Below, piece after piece: positions 20,137 through 30,098 of a DNA stretch of 64,000 nucleotides. Position numbers and translations under genes: made by a program. This DNA comes from Campanula takesimana (lineage: Eukaryota > Streptophyta > Magnoliopsida > Asterales > Campanulaceae). How positions within the stretch are numbered: position 1 is the first letter of the stretch; the number at the start of each line of letters is the position of its first letter. The notes beneath the pieces were generated by a model. The model saw nothing but the letters and a program-made list of their open reading frames with translations, did no database searches and was not told the origin of the DNA. The stretch lies in the NCBI GenBank assembly GCA_026119855.1, contig JAOWBW010000388.1:744001-808000 (forward strand), read 5' to 3'.

Positions 20137-20258
20137 TCCACAAGTTATAAAAAGTCCTGTTTTTATAGGGTTTAAGGTTTAGGGTTTATGGTTTAAGATT
20201 TAGAGTTTTAGGTTTGGGGTTTAAGGGTTAAAAACATGACTTTTTATAACTTATGGAG
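20137..20258. mobile_element. Inverted-repeat element enclosing telomere-like DNA
   Basis: Arms of about 30 bp, ctccacaagttataaaaagt and the complement ending acttatggag, enclose about 62 bp (20167-20228) of degenerate plant telomere repeat (gggtttaaggtttagggttt and variants). No target duplication was identified. Confidence 0.65.
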
Positions 20259-20573
20259 GAACTAGTTTTCTCCAAAACACACTCGAGGCCAAATATGCTC
20301 AAGAACGAGTGCACGTACAGCTGTACGTGGCCTTTTGAATTTGAGGCCTTCTTCATTAACCAACCTTAATAATAATGATTAAAATTTTCTTCTACAGCTA
20401 ATATTGTTATCATACAATTTAATAATGTCCGATTTCGTTAAAGTTATGCAAGCTTAACTGCTCGATCAATGATAAAATAGTTGAAATGTGAGTAATATTT
20501 ATTGTTTTCTTGAACAAAAATGTGAGTAAAACAAAAAAAATAAACTTATTTTAACATGAGTTACTCCCTCCGT

Positions 20574-20803
20574 CCCGGACTAAAGTTCTTAGTTTGACTT
20601 TACACGGAGATTAAGAAAAAGTAAATGTTATGAGTATGAAAAGTAAAGTAGGAAAAAGTATGAGAGATAAAGTGGGTATAAAGTATTTGTTGTGAGAATG
20701 ACAAGTGGGACTCATTGTCCATTTTAAGTAATAAAGCAACTAAGAACCTTAGTCTGGGACAAACCAAAAAGGAAAGTAAGAACCTTAATTGGGACAGAGG
20801 GAG
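20574..20803. mobile_element. Stowaway-like MITE
   Basis: Left ctccctccgtcccggactaa, right ttgggacagagggag, TA on both sides. The interior ctaagaaccttagtctggga is shared in inverted form with 60270-60582. Confidence 0.85.
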
Positions 20804-20874
20804 TACATATTATAATAATTATATATCCAAATAAGTTATATTTTATCATAGACTAACCAAACTGTCATACTATC

Positions 20875-21825
20875 TGTAAGTGCAGAATGCGGTGATAACA
20901 GAAGTGATAACCACACCTTCCCAGTGCTGCCGACGGGCAGACTTTATTATATTTGTATATTTGCTTCTTAAATAATTGCTCGACTAATATCTAATATTAT
21001 TGCAAGGTTTGTTATTATGTTGGTCCAATTTACAGGTATAATACAAGCTAGGATATTGCAAGGAAGATAAAAAGGAGAATTATGAATAAAATAGGATTTT
21101 ATCCATTCAAGCATGTGGGATTTGTGCATAACAAACACATGGGTAATTGACCCATTCAACATCTGAGTTTGTGGAGGATAGAGTACAAGGCGCAGAAGCT
21201 CAATGGTACAACAAGGCGAAGCACATTACTTGGGCACAAAGAAGTTGTTCCTATTTTATAGGAATTGTGGAGATATTCATCCCCAAGACTTGGCCAACTC
21301 AAGCTCTCCACTACCCACGTTTTTGTGACCCATCTCAGCCATTATTGGAGTGTTTTCCAAGTCCAAGAAGTACTATAAATAGATGAGGAAGTGAAGATGG
21401 AACTCAAGGCAATCACAACACACTTTCCTCACACAAAAGTCTTTACACTTTTCCTTGTTTCCTTATAAATTCCCAAAATACTTTTATGTTCTTGTATCGA
21501 GTTTTATAAAAGTCTTGGCTAGGTTAGGAATTGTGTTATAGACTTAGTTCGTTCCTAGAAGCTTTCGTTGTAATAGCTTTAAGAATTTTCGACCTTGTAA
21601 TTCTCTCTTATTATTAGTGAAGGTCTCGCCTTTTGAGGCATCCCTCAAGATATATAATTTATATATCTTGAGAAAATTATTTTCTTGTGTGATTTTTCCG
21701 CTGCAACTCTTTCCAGAAATTATTTTCTGTTCGTGTGTGTGAGTGCTGGCAGAAGTGATATGTTGCAGTGACAACACTTTGGATATCACTTCCTTTCTGA
21801 CTTAAGCCTTGACCCTGCTTTTACA
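20875..21825 (+). repeat. 5' LTR of the Sirevirus element
   Basis: TGTAAGTGC...TTTTACA. The U3 start contains a doubled motif, gtgataacagaagtgataac (20892-20911). The LTR's 3' end has gcagaagtgatat and gatatcacttcc. Followed at 21826 by attggcaccagagc, a variant of the initiator-Met primer-binding site (21828-21839). Confidence 0.93.
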
Positions 21826-21878
21826 ATTGGCACCAGAGCTGGTTACTTGATATACTAAGTACCTCGGTCCAGTGTGTC

Positions 21879-23651
21879 ATGGCTTATGATCCTGCAAATC
21901 CTAATAAAAAAAGACTCCCTGTTCTTGATGGTTCGAATTACGCCTATTGGAAGATCCGCCTTCGTTCGTATATCAAATCAATTGATATCCGGGCATGGCG
22001 ATCTATTGTGAATGATTATTCTGTTCCATTGTTGCCGCCGGATGAGGATGGTGACGTTCAAGTCAAGCCTGAATCCGAGTGGACAAATGAGGAAAACGCA
22101 CTAGCTGGTTTTAATGAAAAGGCACTTAATGCCATTTATGAGTGGGTTGATATGCATATTTTTAAACTCATTCAAAATACTCCCACTGCTAAGGAGGCAT
22201 GGGATACTTTACAAAGATTTTGTGAAGGGGATGATAGTGTGCGTGAAACTAAGCTTAGGAGACTCACTAGTCAATTTGAAAGATTGAGGATGAGTGAAAA
22301 TGAAGATATCTCTTCATATTTTGAAAAACTTTTTGATATTGCTAATGAATGTCAAGTTTTGGGTGAACGTTTTACAAATAAACAACTTGTTTCAAAAGCA
22401 ATTAGAACTCTTCCTGAGCGCTTCAATATTAAAGTGTCATCTATTGAAGAGGCTCACAATCTTGCAACCATGGATATTAATACCTTGATGAGCATTTTGC
22501 AAAATTTTGAAGTAAATCTCGCTGATCAAAGTGATGCTATTAAAGGCAAAAATGTTGCTTTAAAAACTCTTCCTTCGTCTAGTGTAAAAGATGAGGAAGA
22601 TGAGGTTTTTGATGAAATGGATGAAAATACTAGTGTTGCTTTACTTGCTAGGAAATATAACTCTATGTTAAGAAAATTCAACAAAGAAAATGTGCAGGTA
22701 AAAGCAAAGGAACAACAAACCAAGGTGTATGATTCGATGCCAAGGAGGACACTCCCAACCACTCAGAAGGAGAATCCAATCCGAAGGGCGTCCTCGGATC
22801 AGTCGAGCTCCAATCCCAATTACCTCGACTCCATTCAATGTCATACTTGTTCAGGATGGGGTCACTATGCCAATGAATGCGCAAATAATCTGAGGAAGAA
22901 GGGTAAGAGCTTGTGGGTGTCTCTCAGTGATAATGAAGAAGAAGGAGTGGACCATGCTCAAGAACCAGACGAGACAACCATGTTTGTCACTGTGTGTGAC
23001 TCGAACACAGAAAGTGCTATCCCAAGTGATAACCCAAGTGAGATAACACCTGTGATAACACCCAGCAGGTATAATGATTTCAATTCTGATAATGCTGTTT
23101 GTTTTATGGGGTCTATTAACATGAATGCAGGAAGTTCTCAAGAGGATGCTGAGATGAGTAAGGATGAACTCATAAGAGGATTGAGGAACCTTTATGAGGA
23201 CATCCTTGAAGAGTACAAGAAGGAGCATAGTATGGTGCAATTCTTGACCAAAGAAACTCAGCAACTAAGACTTGGCGTGGCTACTCTAGAAATCGAGCTC
23301 ACAAAGAAGGATGCTGAGCTTGCAAAAGTCACGGCCAAATTGTCCCTCGCCGAAACCACACTTAAGAAACTCAACACGGGGTCTACCAAACTGGATGAGA
23401 TCCTCATGTTAAGTAAACCTCTCAGGGCAGGTATTGGTTTTCAAGATTCTTTAGATAATATTATCTCTTCTTTGTCTTTGGAAGATAATCAAACATGTTT
23501 TGTAAATGAACGTGGAAATGATAATGATTTTTCTTTCAAAATCTCGGATAAGAGGAAGGTGTGTACCTGTTGTCACACTACTGGACATTTTAAAAACAAA
23601 AGTCATACCTTTATGAAACGAAATCAGTCCAGTTCCTCAGTGTTACCTTAA
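21879..23651 (+). CDS. gag: Sirevirus Gag (590 residues, ends at a nonsense codon)
   Basis: Starts MAYDPANPNKKRLPVLDG with NYAYWKIRLRSY, the retrotransposon capsid-type gag domain (residues 1 to about 220). A canonical CCHC zinc knuckle, CHTCSGWGHYANEC, lies near residue 321 and binds element RNA. Next come an acidic low-complexity stretch and a long coiled coil (about residues 425-510, KDELIRGLRNL to KKLNTG). A second knuckle near residue 565 (CTCCHTTGHFKNKS) has its last Cys replaced by Ser. The frame ends at TAA 23649-23651. The duplicated VLP words on either side of that codon suggest it was CAA before a C-to-T change. Structural protein of the virus-like particle. Confidence 0.9.
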   Translation: MAYDPANPNKKRLPVLDGSNYAYWKIRLRSYIKSIDIRAWRSIVNDYSVPLLPPDEDGDVQVKPESEWTNEENALAGFNEKALNAIYEWVDMHIFKLIQNTPTAKEAWDTLQRFCEGDDSVRETKLRRLTSQFERLRMSENEDISSYFEKLFDIANECQVLGERFTNKQLVSKAIRTLPERFNIKVSSIEEAHNLATMDINTLMSILQNFEVNLADQSDAIKGKNVALKTLPSSSVKDEEDEVFDEMDENTSVALLARKYNSMLRKFNKENVQVKAKEQQTKVYDSMPRRTLPTTQKENPIRRASSDQSSSNPNYLDSIQCHTCSGWGHYANECANNLRKKGKSLWVSLSDNEEEGVDHAQEPDETTMFVTVCDSNTESAIPSDNPSEITPVITPSRYNDFNSDNAVCFMGSINMNAGSSQEDAEMSKDELIRGLRNLYEDILEEYKKEHSMVQFLTKETQQLRLGVATLEIELTKKDAELAKVTAKLSLAETTLKKLNTGSTKLDEILMLSKPLRAGIGFQDSLDNIISSLSLEDNQTCFVNERGNDNDFSFKISDKRKVCTCCHTTGHFKNKSHTFMKRNQSSSSVLP

Positions 23652-23996
23652 GTGTTACCCATCACTTCCGATATCACTGCTTATCAGAGAAACAAAAATC
23701 AAAGTAAGAAAGAATGGAGACCTAAAAACAATCAAAGATGTGATGTTGTTTTTACTGCTTTAAAAACTAATGTTGAAGGTTCATGGTATTTTGATAGTGG
23801 GTGTTCACGTCACATGACGGGAATAAAATTGTTTTTGAAAGACTATGAATCTGTTCTTGGAGGTAATGTTACTTATGGTGGTGGTAGTAAGAGTAAGATA
23901 ATTGGGAAAGGAACTTTAAATGTGTCCGGTTTTCCCGCTTTAAAAAATGTCTTACATGTAGATGGTCTTGTAGCTAATTTAATTAGTATAAGCTAA
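23652..23996 (+). pseudogene. pol: Sirevirus protease region
   Basis: In the gag frame. It contains the aspartic protease active site in WYFDSGCSRHMTG (about 23784-23822), which releases Gag and Pol products from the polyprotein, and ends with NVLHVDGLVANLISIS. The frame stops at TAA 23994-23996, in a position where related proteins have glutamine (a CAA-to-TAA change fits). Sequence continues in frame afterwards, so only this codon separates it from integrase. Confidence 0.85.
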
Positions 23997-24068
23997 TTTT
24001 GTGATGACAATTTAGAGGTAAAATTCAACAAAAATACTTGTGAGGTCTTTGATCATACTAACAAGTGT

Positions 24069-25763
24069 GTGATGTCAGGTACTAGATCAACCGACAATTG
24101 TTATTGTGTGGAAGACAAACAGGTATGCAACTCCGTGAGAGTTGATGTCACAACCTTATGGCACCAAAAGTTAGGACATGCCAATTTTCGAAACATTGAA
24201 AAGATTATTAAACTTGGTGCTATTCAAGGTGTTCCTAATTTGGATTTCAAAAATAAAATCATTTGTGAAAGTTGTCTTAAAGGCAAACAAACTCGTGTTG
24301 GCCACAGTGCTACCCAATACCATGAGCAGTACTCTGGAACAACACATTGTTTTCAACTTTTACATATGGATTTAATGGGTCCTGTTGAAGTCTATAGTTT
24401 GGGTGGTAAGAAATATTCTTTAATAGTTTTTGATGATTTTTCTATATTCTCTTGGATCTTTTTCTTAAAAGAAAAATCTGAGGCATTTGAAAAGTTCAGA
24501 ATCTTACACTCAAAAATCAAAAACATGTTTTGTGCTTCTGTTTCTCGTATAAGATCCGATCATGGTAAAGAATTTGAAAATACTTCTTTTTCTTCCTTCT
24601 GTGAGAAAATGGGAATCCACCATGAATTCTCGGCACCCAAAACGCCTCAACAAAATGGGATTTCCGAAAGGAAAAATCAGACTTTACTTGAAATGGCCCG
24701 TGTAATGTTGTTCTCTAAACAAATTTCTAAAAGATTTTGGGCCGAAGCACTAAATACCGCTTGTCACACCGCTAATAGAGTTTTCTTAAGACCCGGTACC
24801 ACTATGACACCTAACGAGATTTTGAAAGGCAAGAAGCCTAAAGTTCACTATTTTCATATTTTTGGGTGCATGTGTTACATTTTAAATGACCGGGATCAAT
24901 TGACTAAGTTTGACTCTAAAAGTGATAATGCAATTTTTCTTGGATACACTCAAGATAGTCGAGCATATAGGGTATATAACCTAAGGACAAAAACTATCCA
25001 AGAGTCGGTTAACATTGTTTTTGATGACTTGTTGAGCAATACAGGTGAAGGACCACAAGAATCTCCCTTGATCCTATCAGACGAGCTGACTGAAAACAGA
25101 GGTAATCCTGATTCTGTTGATGAAGCAGGTGCTGACCGAAGTGATAACACTGTTGAGACAACACTTCCGGTATCACCTGAGTCCAGTACCGCTGCTGAAA
25201 CAGAACAAGAAAATCCAGAAGGTGCAGAGGTTCATGAAGTTATAAGGAGGGATCCCCCAGCCAGAATAAGAAGGAATCATCCTTCTACACAAGTAATAGG
25301 GGAAGTAAATGAAGGAATTCAAACGAGGAACAAAGAACCTGTCAATTATCGAGATATGGTAAGGTATGTGTGTATGTCTACCACATATGCTCAGGTAAAA
25401 CACTCTTGTTTTATTTCCTTCGTTGAGCCTAAGAATGTGATTGAGGCCCTAAAAGATAATTTTTGGATTCAAGCTATGCAAGAGGAGCTTGAACAATTTA
25501 CCCGAAATAATGTTTGGACTTTAGTTCCCCGTCCCGCTAACACTAATGTTATTGGGACTAAATGGATTTTCAAAAACAAAAGTGATGAAACGGGTAACAT
25601 TGTTCGTAATAAAGCTCGTCTTGTGGCTCAAGGATATACACAAGTCGAAGGTATCGATTATGATGAGACCTTCGCACCTATGGCTAGAATTGAGTCCATA
25701 AGACTCCTCTTGGCTATAGCTTGCTACCTTAAAATCACATTGCACCAAATGGATGTGAAATGA
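24069..25763 (+). pseudogene. pol: Sirevirus integrase and N-terminal RT
   Basis: Pre-integrase zinc finger LWHQKLGH...CESC (about 24159-24280). The integrase core carries D in HMDLMGP, D in RSDHGKEFEN and E in ISERKNQTLLEMARV, the DDE triad that joins cDNA to host DNA. The variable C-terminal tail (about 25040-25330) is acidic and contains one of the GTGATAAC motif clusters. RT begins around 25480 (ALKDNFWIQAMQEELEQF, NKARLVAQGYTQ, DETFAPMARIESIR). It stops at TGA 25761-25763, in the place of the usual S/T of the VKxAFLNG motif. Confidence 0.88.
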
Positions 25764-25769
25764 GCGTTT

Positions 25770-26948
25770 TTGAATGGATATATTGATAAAGAAATATATG
25801 TTGAACAACCAAAAGGTTTTGAAGATCCATTCAAACCACACCATGTTTATAAGCTTACAAAAGCATTATATGGCTTGAAACAAGCTCCTCGAGCATGGTA
25901 TGGACGCTTAACTCATTTTTTGTTAGATTATGGTTTTGTTAGAGGAGAAGCCGATAGGACTTTGTTTATCTTAAGAAATGGTAAAACTCTTGTCATAGCT
26001 CAAATATATGTTGATGACATTGTTTTTGGCTCCACATCAGAAACCTATTTGAAAACATTTGTGGATGCCATGTCATCAACTTTCGAAATGAGTATGATAG
26101 GGGAACTAAACTTTTTCCTTGGATTGCAGGTGAAACAGTCGAATGAAGGGATCTTCATCTCTCAGAGCAAGTATGCAAAAATTTTAGTAACAAAGTTCGG
26201 GTTGGAGCATGCCAAGGAGTCTAAAGTACCAATGGGTTCGACACTGAAGTTGGGAAAGGACCAAGTTGGGAAGGATGTGGATCCAACCCTATATCGCTCT
26301 ATGATAGGTAGTCTCCTCTATCTTATCGCAAGTCGCCCTGATTTAATGTTCAGTGTGTGTGTATGCGCACGATATCAAGCCAGTCCTAAACTTTCCCACC
26401 TAAATTCTGTCAAAAAGATTATCAAATATGTGTCGGGAACGAGTGATTTAGGAATATGGTTTTCTAAGGATACTAATACCAATCTTGTTGGTTTTAGTGA
26501 TTCTGACTGGGCGGGTGACATGGATGATAGGAAAAGTACTAGTGGGGGGTGTTTCTTTTTGGGTAATAACTTAGTATCATGGTATAGTCGTAAACAAAAC
26601 TGTGTCTCCCTCTCGACTGCTGAATCAGAATATGTAGCAGCCGGGAGTTTCTGTTCCCAACTCATTTGGTTAAAACACATGTTAGACGACTATGGTCTTG
26701 AGAGTAATATTTTGACCATGTATTGTGATAACCTGAGTGCAATAAATATTTCAAAAAACCCGGTTCAACATTTCCGCACTAAACACATTGATATTCGTCA
26801 CCATTTTCTAAGAGACTTGGTTGAAAAAGATTTGATAAACATAGAGCATATTGATACAAAGTATCAACTTGCTGACATTTTTAACAAGGCCCTTGACCAT
26901 GAGAGATTTTCAAGTTTGAAAAGATCTCTTGGTCTTTGTATTTTTTAA
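25770..26948 (+). CDS. pol: Sirevirus RT C-terminal part and RNase H
   Basis: Continues directly from the preceding stop in the same frame. RT motifs are QPKGFEDP, YGLKQAPRAWYGRL and the catalytic IYVDDIVFGS. RNase H follows with GFSDSDWAGD, STSGGCFFLG, LSTAESEYVAA and YCDNLSAINISKNP, ending RHHFLRDLVEKDLI...LADIFNKALD. All catalytic motifs look intact. As the start codon is internal to RT, it would only be made by readthrough. It ends at TAA 26946-26948. Confidence 0.88.
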   Translation: MNGYIDKEIYVEQPKGFEDPFKPHHVYKLTKALYGLKQAPRAWYGRLTHFLLDYGFVRGEADRTLFILRNGKTLVIAQIYVDDIVFGSTSETYLKTFVDAMSSTFEMSMIGELNFFLGLQVKQSNEGIFISQSKYAKILVTKFGLEHAKESKVPMGSTLKLGKDQVGKDVDPTLYRSMIGSLLYLIASRPDLMFSVCVCARYQASPKLSHLNSVKKIIKYVSGTSDLGIWFSKDTNTNLVGFSDSDWAGDMDDRKSTSGGCFFLGNNLVSWYSRKQNCVSLSTAESEYVAAGSFCSQLIWLKHMLDDYGLESNILTMYCDNLSAINISKNPVQHFRTKHIDIRHHFLRDLVEKDLINIEHIDTKYQLADIFNKALDHERFSSLKRSLGLCIF

Positions 26949-27205
26949 GTTACTGTTTTCGAGTGTTACCCTGAGTGTTGTCATCACTTCTGGTAACACT
27001 GTATAAATAAAAAAAAAATGTTTTTCAGTTTTTTTTTTTTTTTAAGCCCTCGCGGTGGCACATGCTGACCTTTTTGTTTTGGTAGGTTTATACTTGGTTA
27101 ACATATTTGTCAAATCCCCTTTGTACTCAAAAGTGACAAAGTCACTAATTTTTGTGATAAAATTAAAAGGCAAAAGGCAAAAAGCACTTATAGTATTTCC
27201 TAAGT

Positions 27206-27382
27206 AACTCGGGGCACGGCGTTCGCTGCGACGATGCACTCTACTATCTAGTGATTTCGTACTAAGTATTAGGAACATGGAGTTCGCTACTACAGTGTAT
27301 CCTACTTGAAAGGTGCAAATCACTAAAGTATTTTTTACACTTTATAAGGACTCGGAGCACGGAGCTCGTTACTACGATGCTA
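27206..27382 (+). repeat. Three direct repeats in the Sirevirus 3' region
   Basis: Units at 27206-27240, 27271-27303 and 27346-27382 share ctcggggcacgg / gttcgctgcgacgatgc-type sequence with 70-80 bp spacing. They are GC-rich in an AT-rich region and lie about 260 bp after the RNase H stop. Confidence 0.7.
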
Positions 27383-28067
27383 TCTTGTAGATATTAAAGT
27401 GTAAATTATACTTATTTTAAAAGTGCTTAAAGATGAAGAACAAGCTTATATATTGTTAACTTCAAACATGCATTTAAGGCTTGCTATGCCTCAAGTGTTT
27501 GAAAATGAAAAGCTTGTTTCTTAGCCTCAATTACTTATTATAAAGAAGCCTAACAATTTGCCTCAAGTGTTAATAATGAGGATTGTTTTGCCTTATGTTA
27601 TTATAAGTAAAAAGTTTTTATCAAGGGGATATTTGACTTATATGTTTTCCTAAGTGTTACCATCATTGCCGATAACACATTAGTATGTGCTACATTATTT
27701 TTTTATTCATTTCTTTTTTCGGAAATTAATAGTTAATTTTTGAAAGTCCGAAAGTCCTTTATAATTTGTCGAATTTTTTTGATTTTCAAAAAGTCTTTAT
27801 TAAATTCCTTTTTATTTTATTTTTGGTGAATTTGGTTAAGTAACTTCATCTCTAAAAGTTTGGAATCAAGTTTCAAATCAAACTCAAAAATTAGGGATGT
27901 AGTCACCTAGGCCGAATTATCCAACATTATTTTCTTTTATTTTTTATTTTTATTTTTTTCGTTTTATTTTCAAAAAAAAAAAAAAAAAAGGCTTTTTGGG
28001 ATAATGGCCGGTTGTTTTATCAAAAATGTGGGTGATGTGATTGAGTGTAACTATCTAGCTAAGAAAT

Positions 28068-29050
28068 AGGGGGAGTTGGGAGTTATAGGGTTTAGGAAGA
28101 GATTTATCATAAATTGTATTTATCTCTTCCATTTGAATACTTCCTAAAATATCTAAATTAAACCCCCTCCACCTCTCACCGATCTCCCTCTTTCTCTCGC
28201 CAATCTCTCTCTCTCAGTCTCTCAAAATCGCACCAAATCCCTCTTCAGAATTTCTTCCTTCTCTTCTCATTTTCTTCAATGGCTTCCCCATCCAAAACCT
28301 CAAATGAGCCCATGGAAATCTCGCCATTGTTGTCTCCGGACCTCCACCTGTTCCGGTCGCACAGGCTCCTCCTACGTCGGCTCCTTCCCAACCTATAGTG
28401 ACTACCTTCAAGAAAAAGAAAAAGAAGATACTCATCTTCTTCACGCCAACCGACTGCCCAAGCTCCATCAATGCAGACTTCAAGCCAGATACAGATTCAT
28501 ACAGACTTGTAGAAATTCTTTGCACAGTATTCTTCACAAACAGGGGGAGATAATGCTGCCACAAGTGCTGTTCTGCATGCTGCCCCCACAAGTGATATTC
28601 TGCATGCTGCCACAAGTGCTATGCTAACACAAGTGCTGATCTAACTGCTAATGCACGTGATACTCAAACAGGTTTGGTAGTTGGTGTGTTTCTATTCTTG
28701 ATAGCTTTTAAAAAAAAAATTATGTTAGTTGTTTTAAAACTATTAGTTGCACGTAACATTTGTTTTACATTTGTTTTTTGGTTGGTTTATTTGTGTGAAG
28801 TATGTTAAACACTTCATGGTTTTTGGATTTTATAACTTTGGTTTTGTTTTGGATAATTAGTTTTTAAACATGTTTAGTTTACTTGGTTTAAAACTATTTC
28901 AAAATCATTGTTTTTCGGTTGACTTGCCTCTTTGAGGGGGAGTTAATCTTTGCGGGAAGAATTTATGTATATTCTGTATTTGTGCCTAACATTGTCTTCC
29001 AGGGTCACAGCATTATTTAGTTTGTGAAGAAATATACAATTAAGGGGGAG
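28068..29050 (+). promoter_or_regulatory. Multiple polypurine tracts of the Sirevirus
   Basis: AGGGGGAG occurs at 28068-28075, 28542-28549, 28935-28942 and 29043-29050. The last directly precedes the 3' LTR and is the functional plus-strand primer site. Repeated polypurine tracts are a known Sirevirus trait. Confidence 0.75.
28279..28553 (+). pseudogene. Broken 3' accessory ORF of the Sirevirus
   Basis: A CT-rich leader-like stretch (28165-28278) precedes ATGGCTTCC, opening MASPSKTSNEPMEISP. A frame change near 28340 switches to a proline-rich stretch (PPPVPVAQAPPTSAPSQP), a run of six lysines that could act as a nuclear-localisation or nucleic-acid-binding patch, and then FFTPTDCPSSINADF to a TAA at 28551. 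The position matches the extra gene that some Sireviruses carry after pol. I see no transmembrane segment, so calling it envelope-like is not supported. Confidence 0.5.
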
Positions 29051-29052
29051 AT

Positions 29053-30004
29053 TGTAAGTGCAGAATGTGGTGATAACAGAAGTGATAACCACACCTTCCC
29101 AGTGCTGCCGACGGGCAGACTCTATTATATTTGTATATTTGCTTCTTAAATAATTGCTCGACTAATATCTAATATTATTGCAAGGTGTGTTATTATGTTG
29201 GTCCAATTTACAGGTATAATACAAGCTAGGATATTTCAAGGAAGATAAAAAGGAGAATTATGAATAAAATGGGATTTTATCCATTCAAGCATGTGGGATT
29301 TGTGCATAACAAACACATGGGTAATTGACCCATTCAACATCTGAGTTTGTGGAGGATAGAGTACAAGGCGCAGAAGCTCAATGGTACAACAAGGCGAAGC
29401 ACATTACTTGGGCACAAAGAAGTTGTTCCTATTTTATAGGAAATGTGGAGATATTCATCCCCAAGACTTGGCCAACTCAAGCTCTCCACTACCCACGTTT
29501 TTGTGACCCATCTCAGCCATTATTGGAGTGTTTTCCAAGTCCAAGAAGTACTATAAATAGATGAGGAAGTGAAGATGGAACTCAAGGCAATCACAACACA
29601 CTTTCCTCACACAAAAGTCTTTACACTTTTCCTTGTTTCCTTATAAATTCCCAAAATACTTTTATGTTCTTGTATCGAGTTTTATAAAAGTCTTGGCTAG
29701 GTTAGGAATTGTGTTATAGACTTAGTTCGTTCCTAGAAGCTTTCGTTGTAATAGCTTTAGGAATTTTCGACCTTGTAATTCTCTCTTATTATTAGTGAAG
29801 GTCTCGCCTTTTGAGGCATCCCTCAAGATATATAATTTATATATCTTGAGAAAATTATTTTCTTGTGTGATTTTTCCGCTGCAACTCTTTCCAGAAATTA
29901 TTTTCTGTTCGTGTGTGTGAGTGCTGGCAGAAGTGATATCGTTGCAGTGACAACATTTTGGATATCACTTCCTTTCTGACTTAAGCCTTAACCCTGCTTT
30001 TTCA
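29053..30004 (+). repeat. 3' LTR of the Sirevirus element
   Basis: Preceded by aagggggagat. Nearly identical to the 5' LTR; scattered differences include gcggtg/gtggtg near the start, agaatt/ggaatt and a one-base indel near gatatcgttgcag. TGTAAG...TTTTTCA followed by ctatc. Confidence 0.93.
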
Positions 30005-30098
30005 CTATCAGAGTATACAACCTGACCGGCTGACTTATGCTATAATCAGTGGCGGCTCCAAAAAATATTGTGAGTGAGTGCCAAATCCTTTTCTTTTA

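Larger units (their letters stand above)
20875..30004 (+). mobile_element. Complete Sirevirus-type Ty1/copia retrotransposon
   Basis: 9,130 bp, flanked by the 5 bp duplication ctatc (20870-20874, 30005-30009). Two LTRs of 951 and 952 bp differ at about a dozen positions by eye, so the insertion is young. The order is LTR, primer-binding site, gag, protease, integrase, RT, RNase H, a long 2.1 kb 3' region and LTR. Sirevirus features are the long gag with a coiled coil and two zinc knuckles, the large 3' region with an accessory frame, and four AGGGGGAG polypurine motifs. Gag-pol lies in one continuous frame from 21879 to 26948, broken only by three stop codons. Confidence 0.93.

Noticed and set aside
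20167..20228. Telomere end or centromere signal
   Set aside because: The repeats are short, degenerate and enclosed by inverted arms; this is interstitial.
22851..23264. 137-codon minus-strand frame inside gag
   Set aside because: It is antisense to a well-supported Gag with zinc knuckle and coiled coil, with no family resemblance of its own.
28165..28627. Intact envelope-like gene in the Sirevirus
   Set aside because: The frame is broken after about 40 codons and no membrane-spanning or signal segment is visible.
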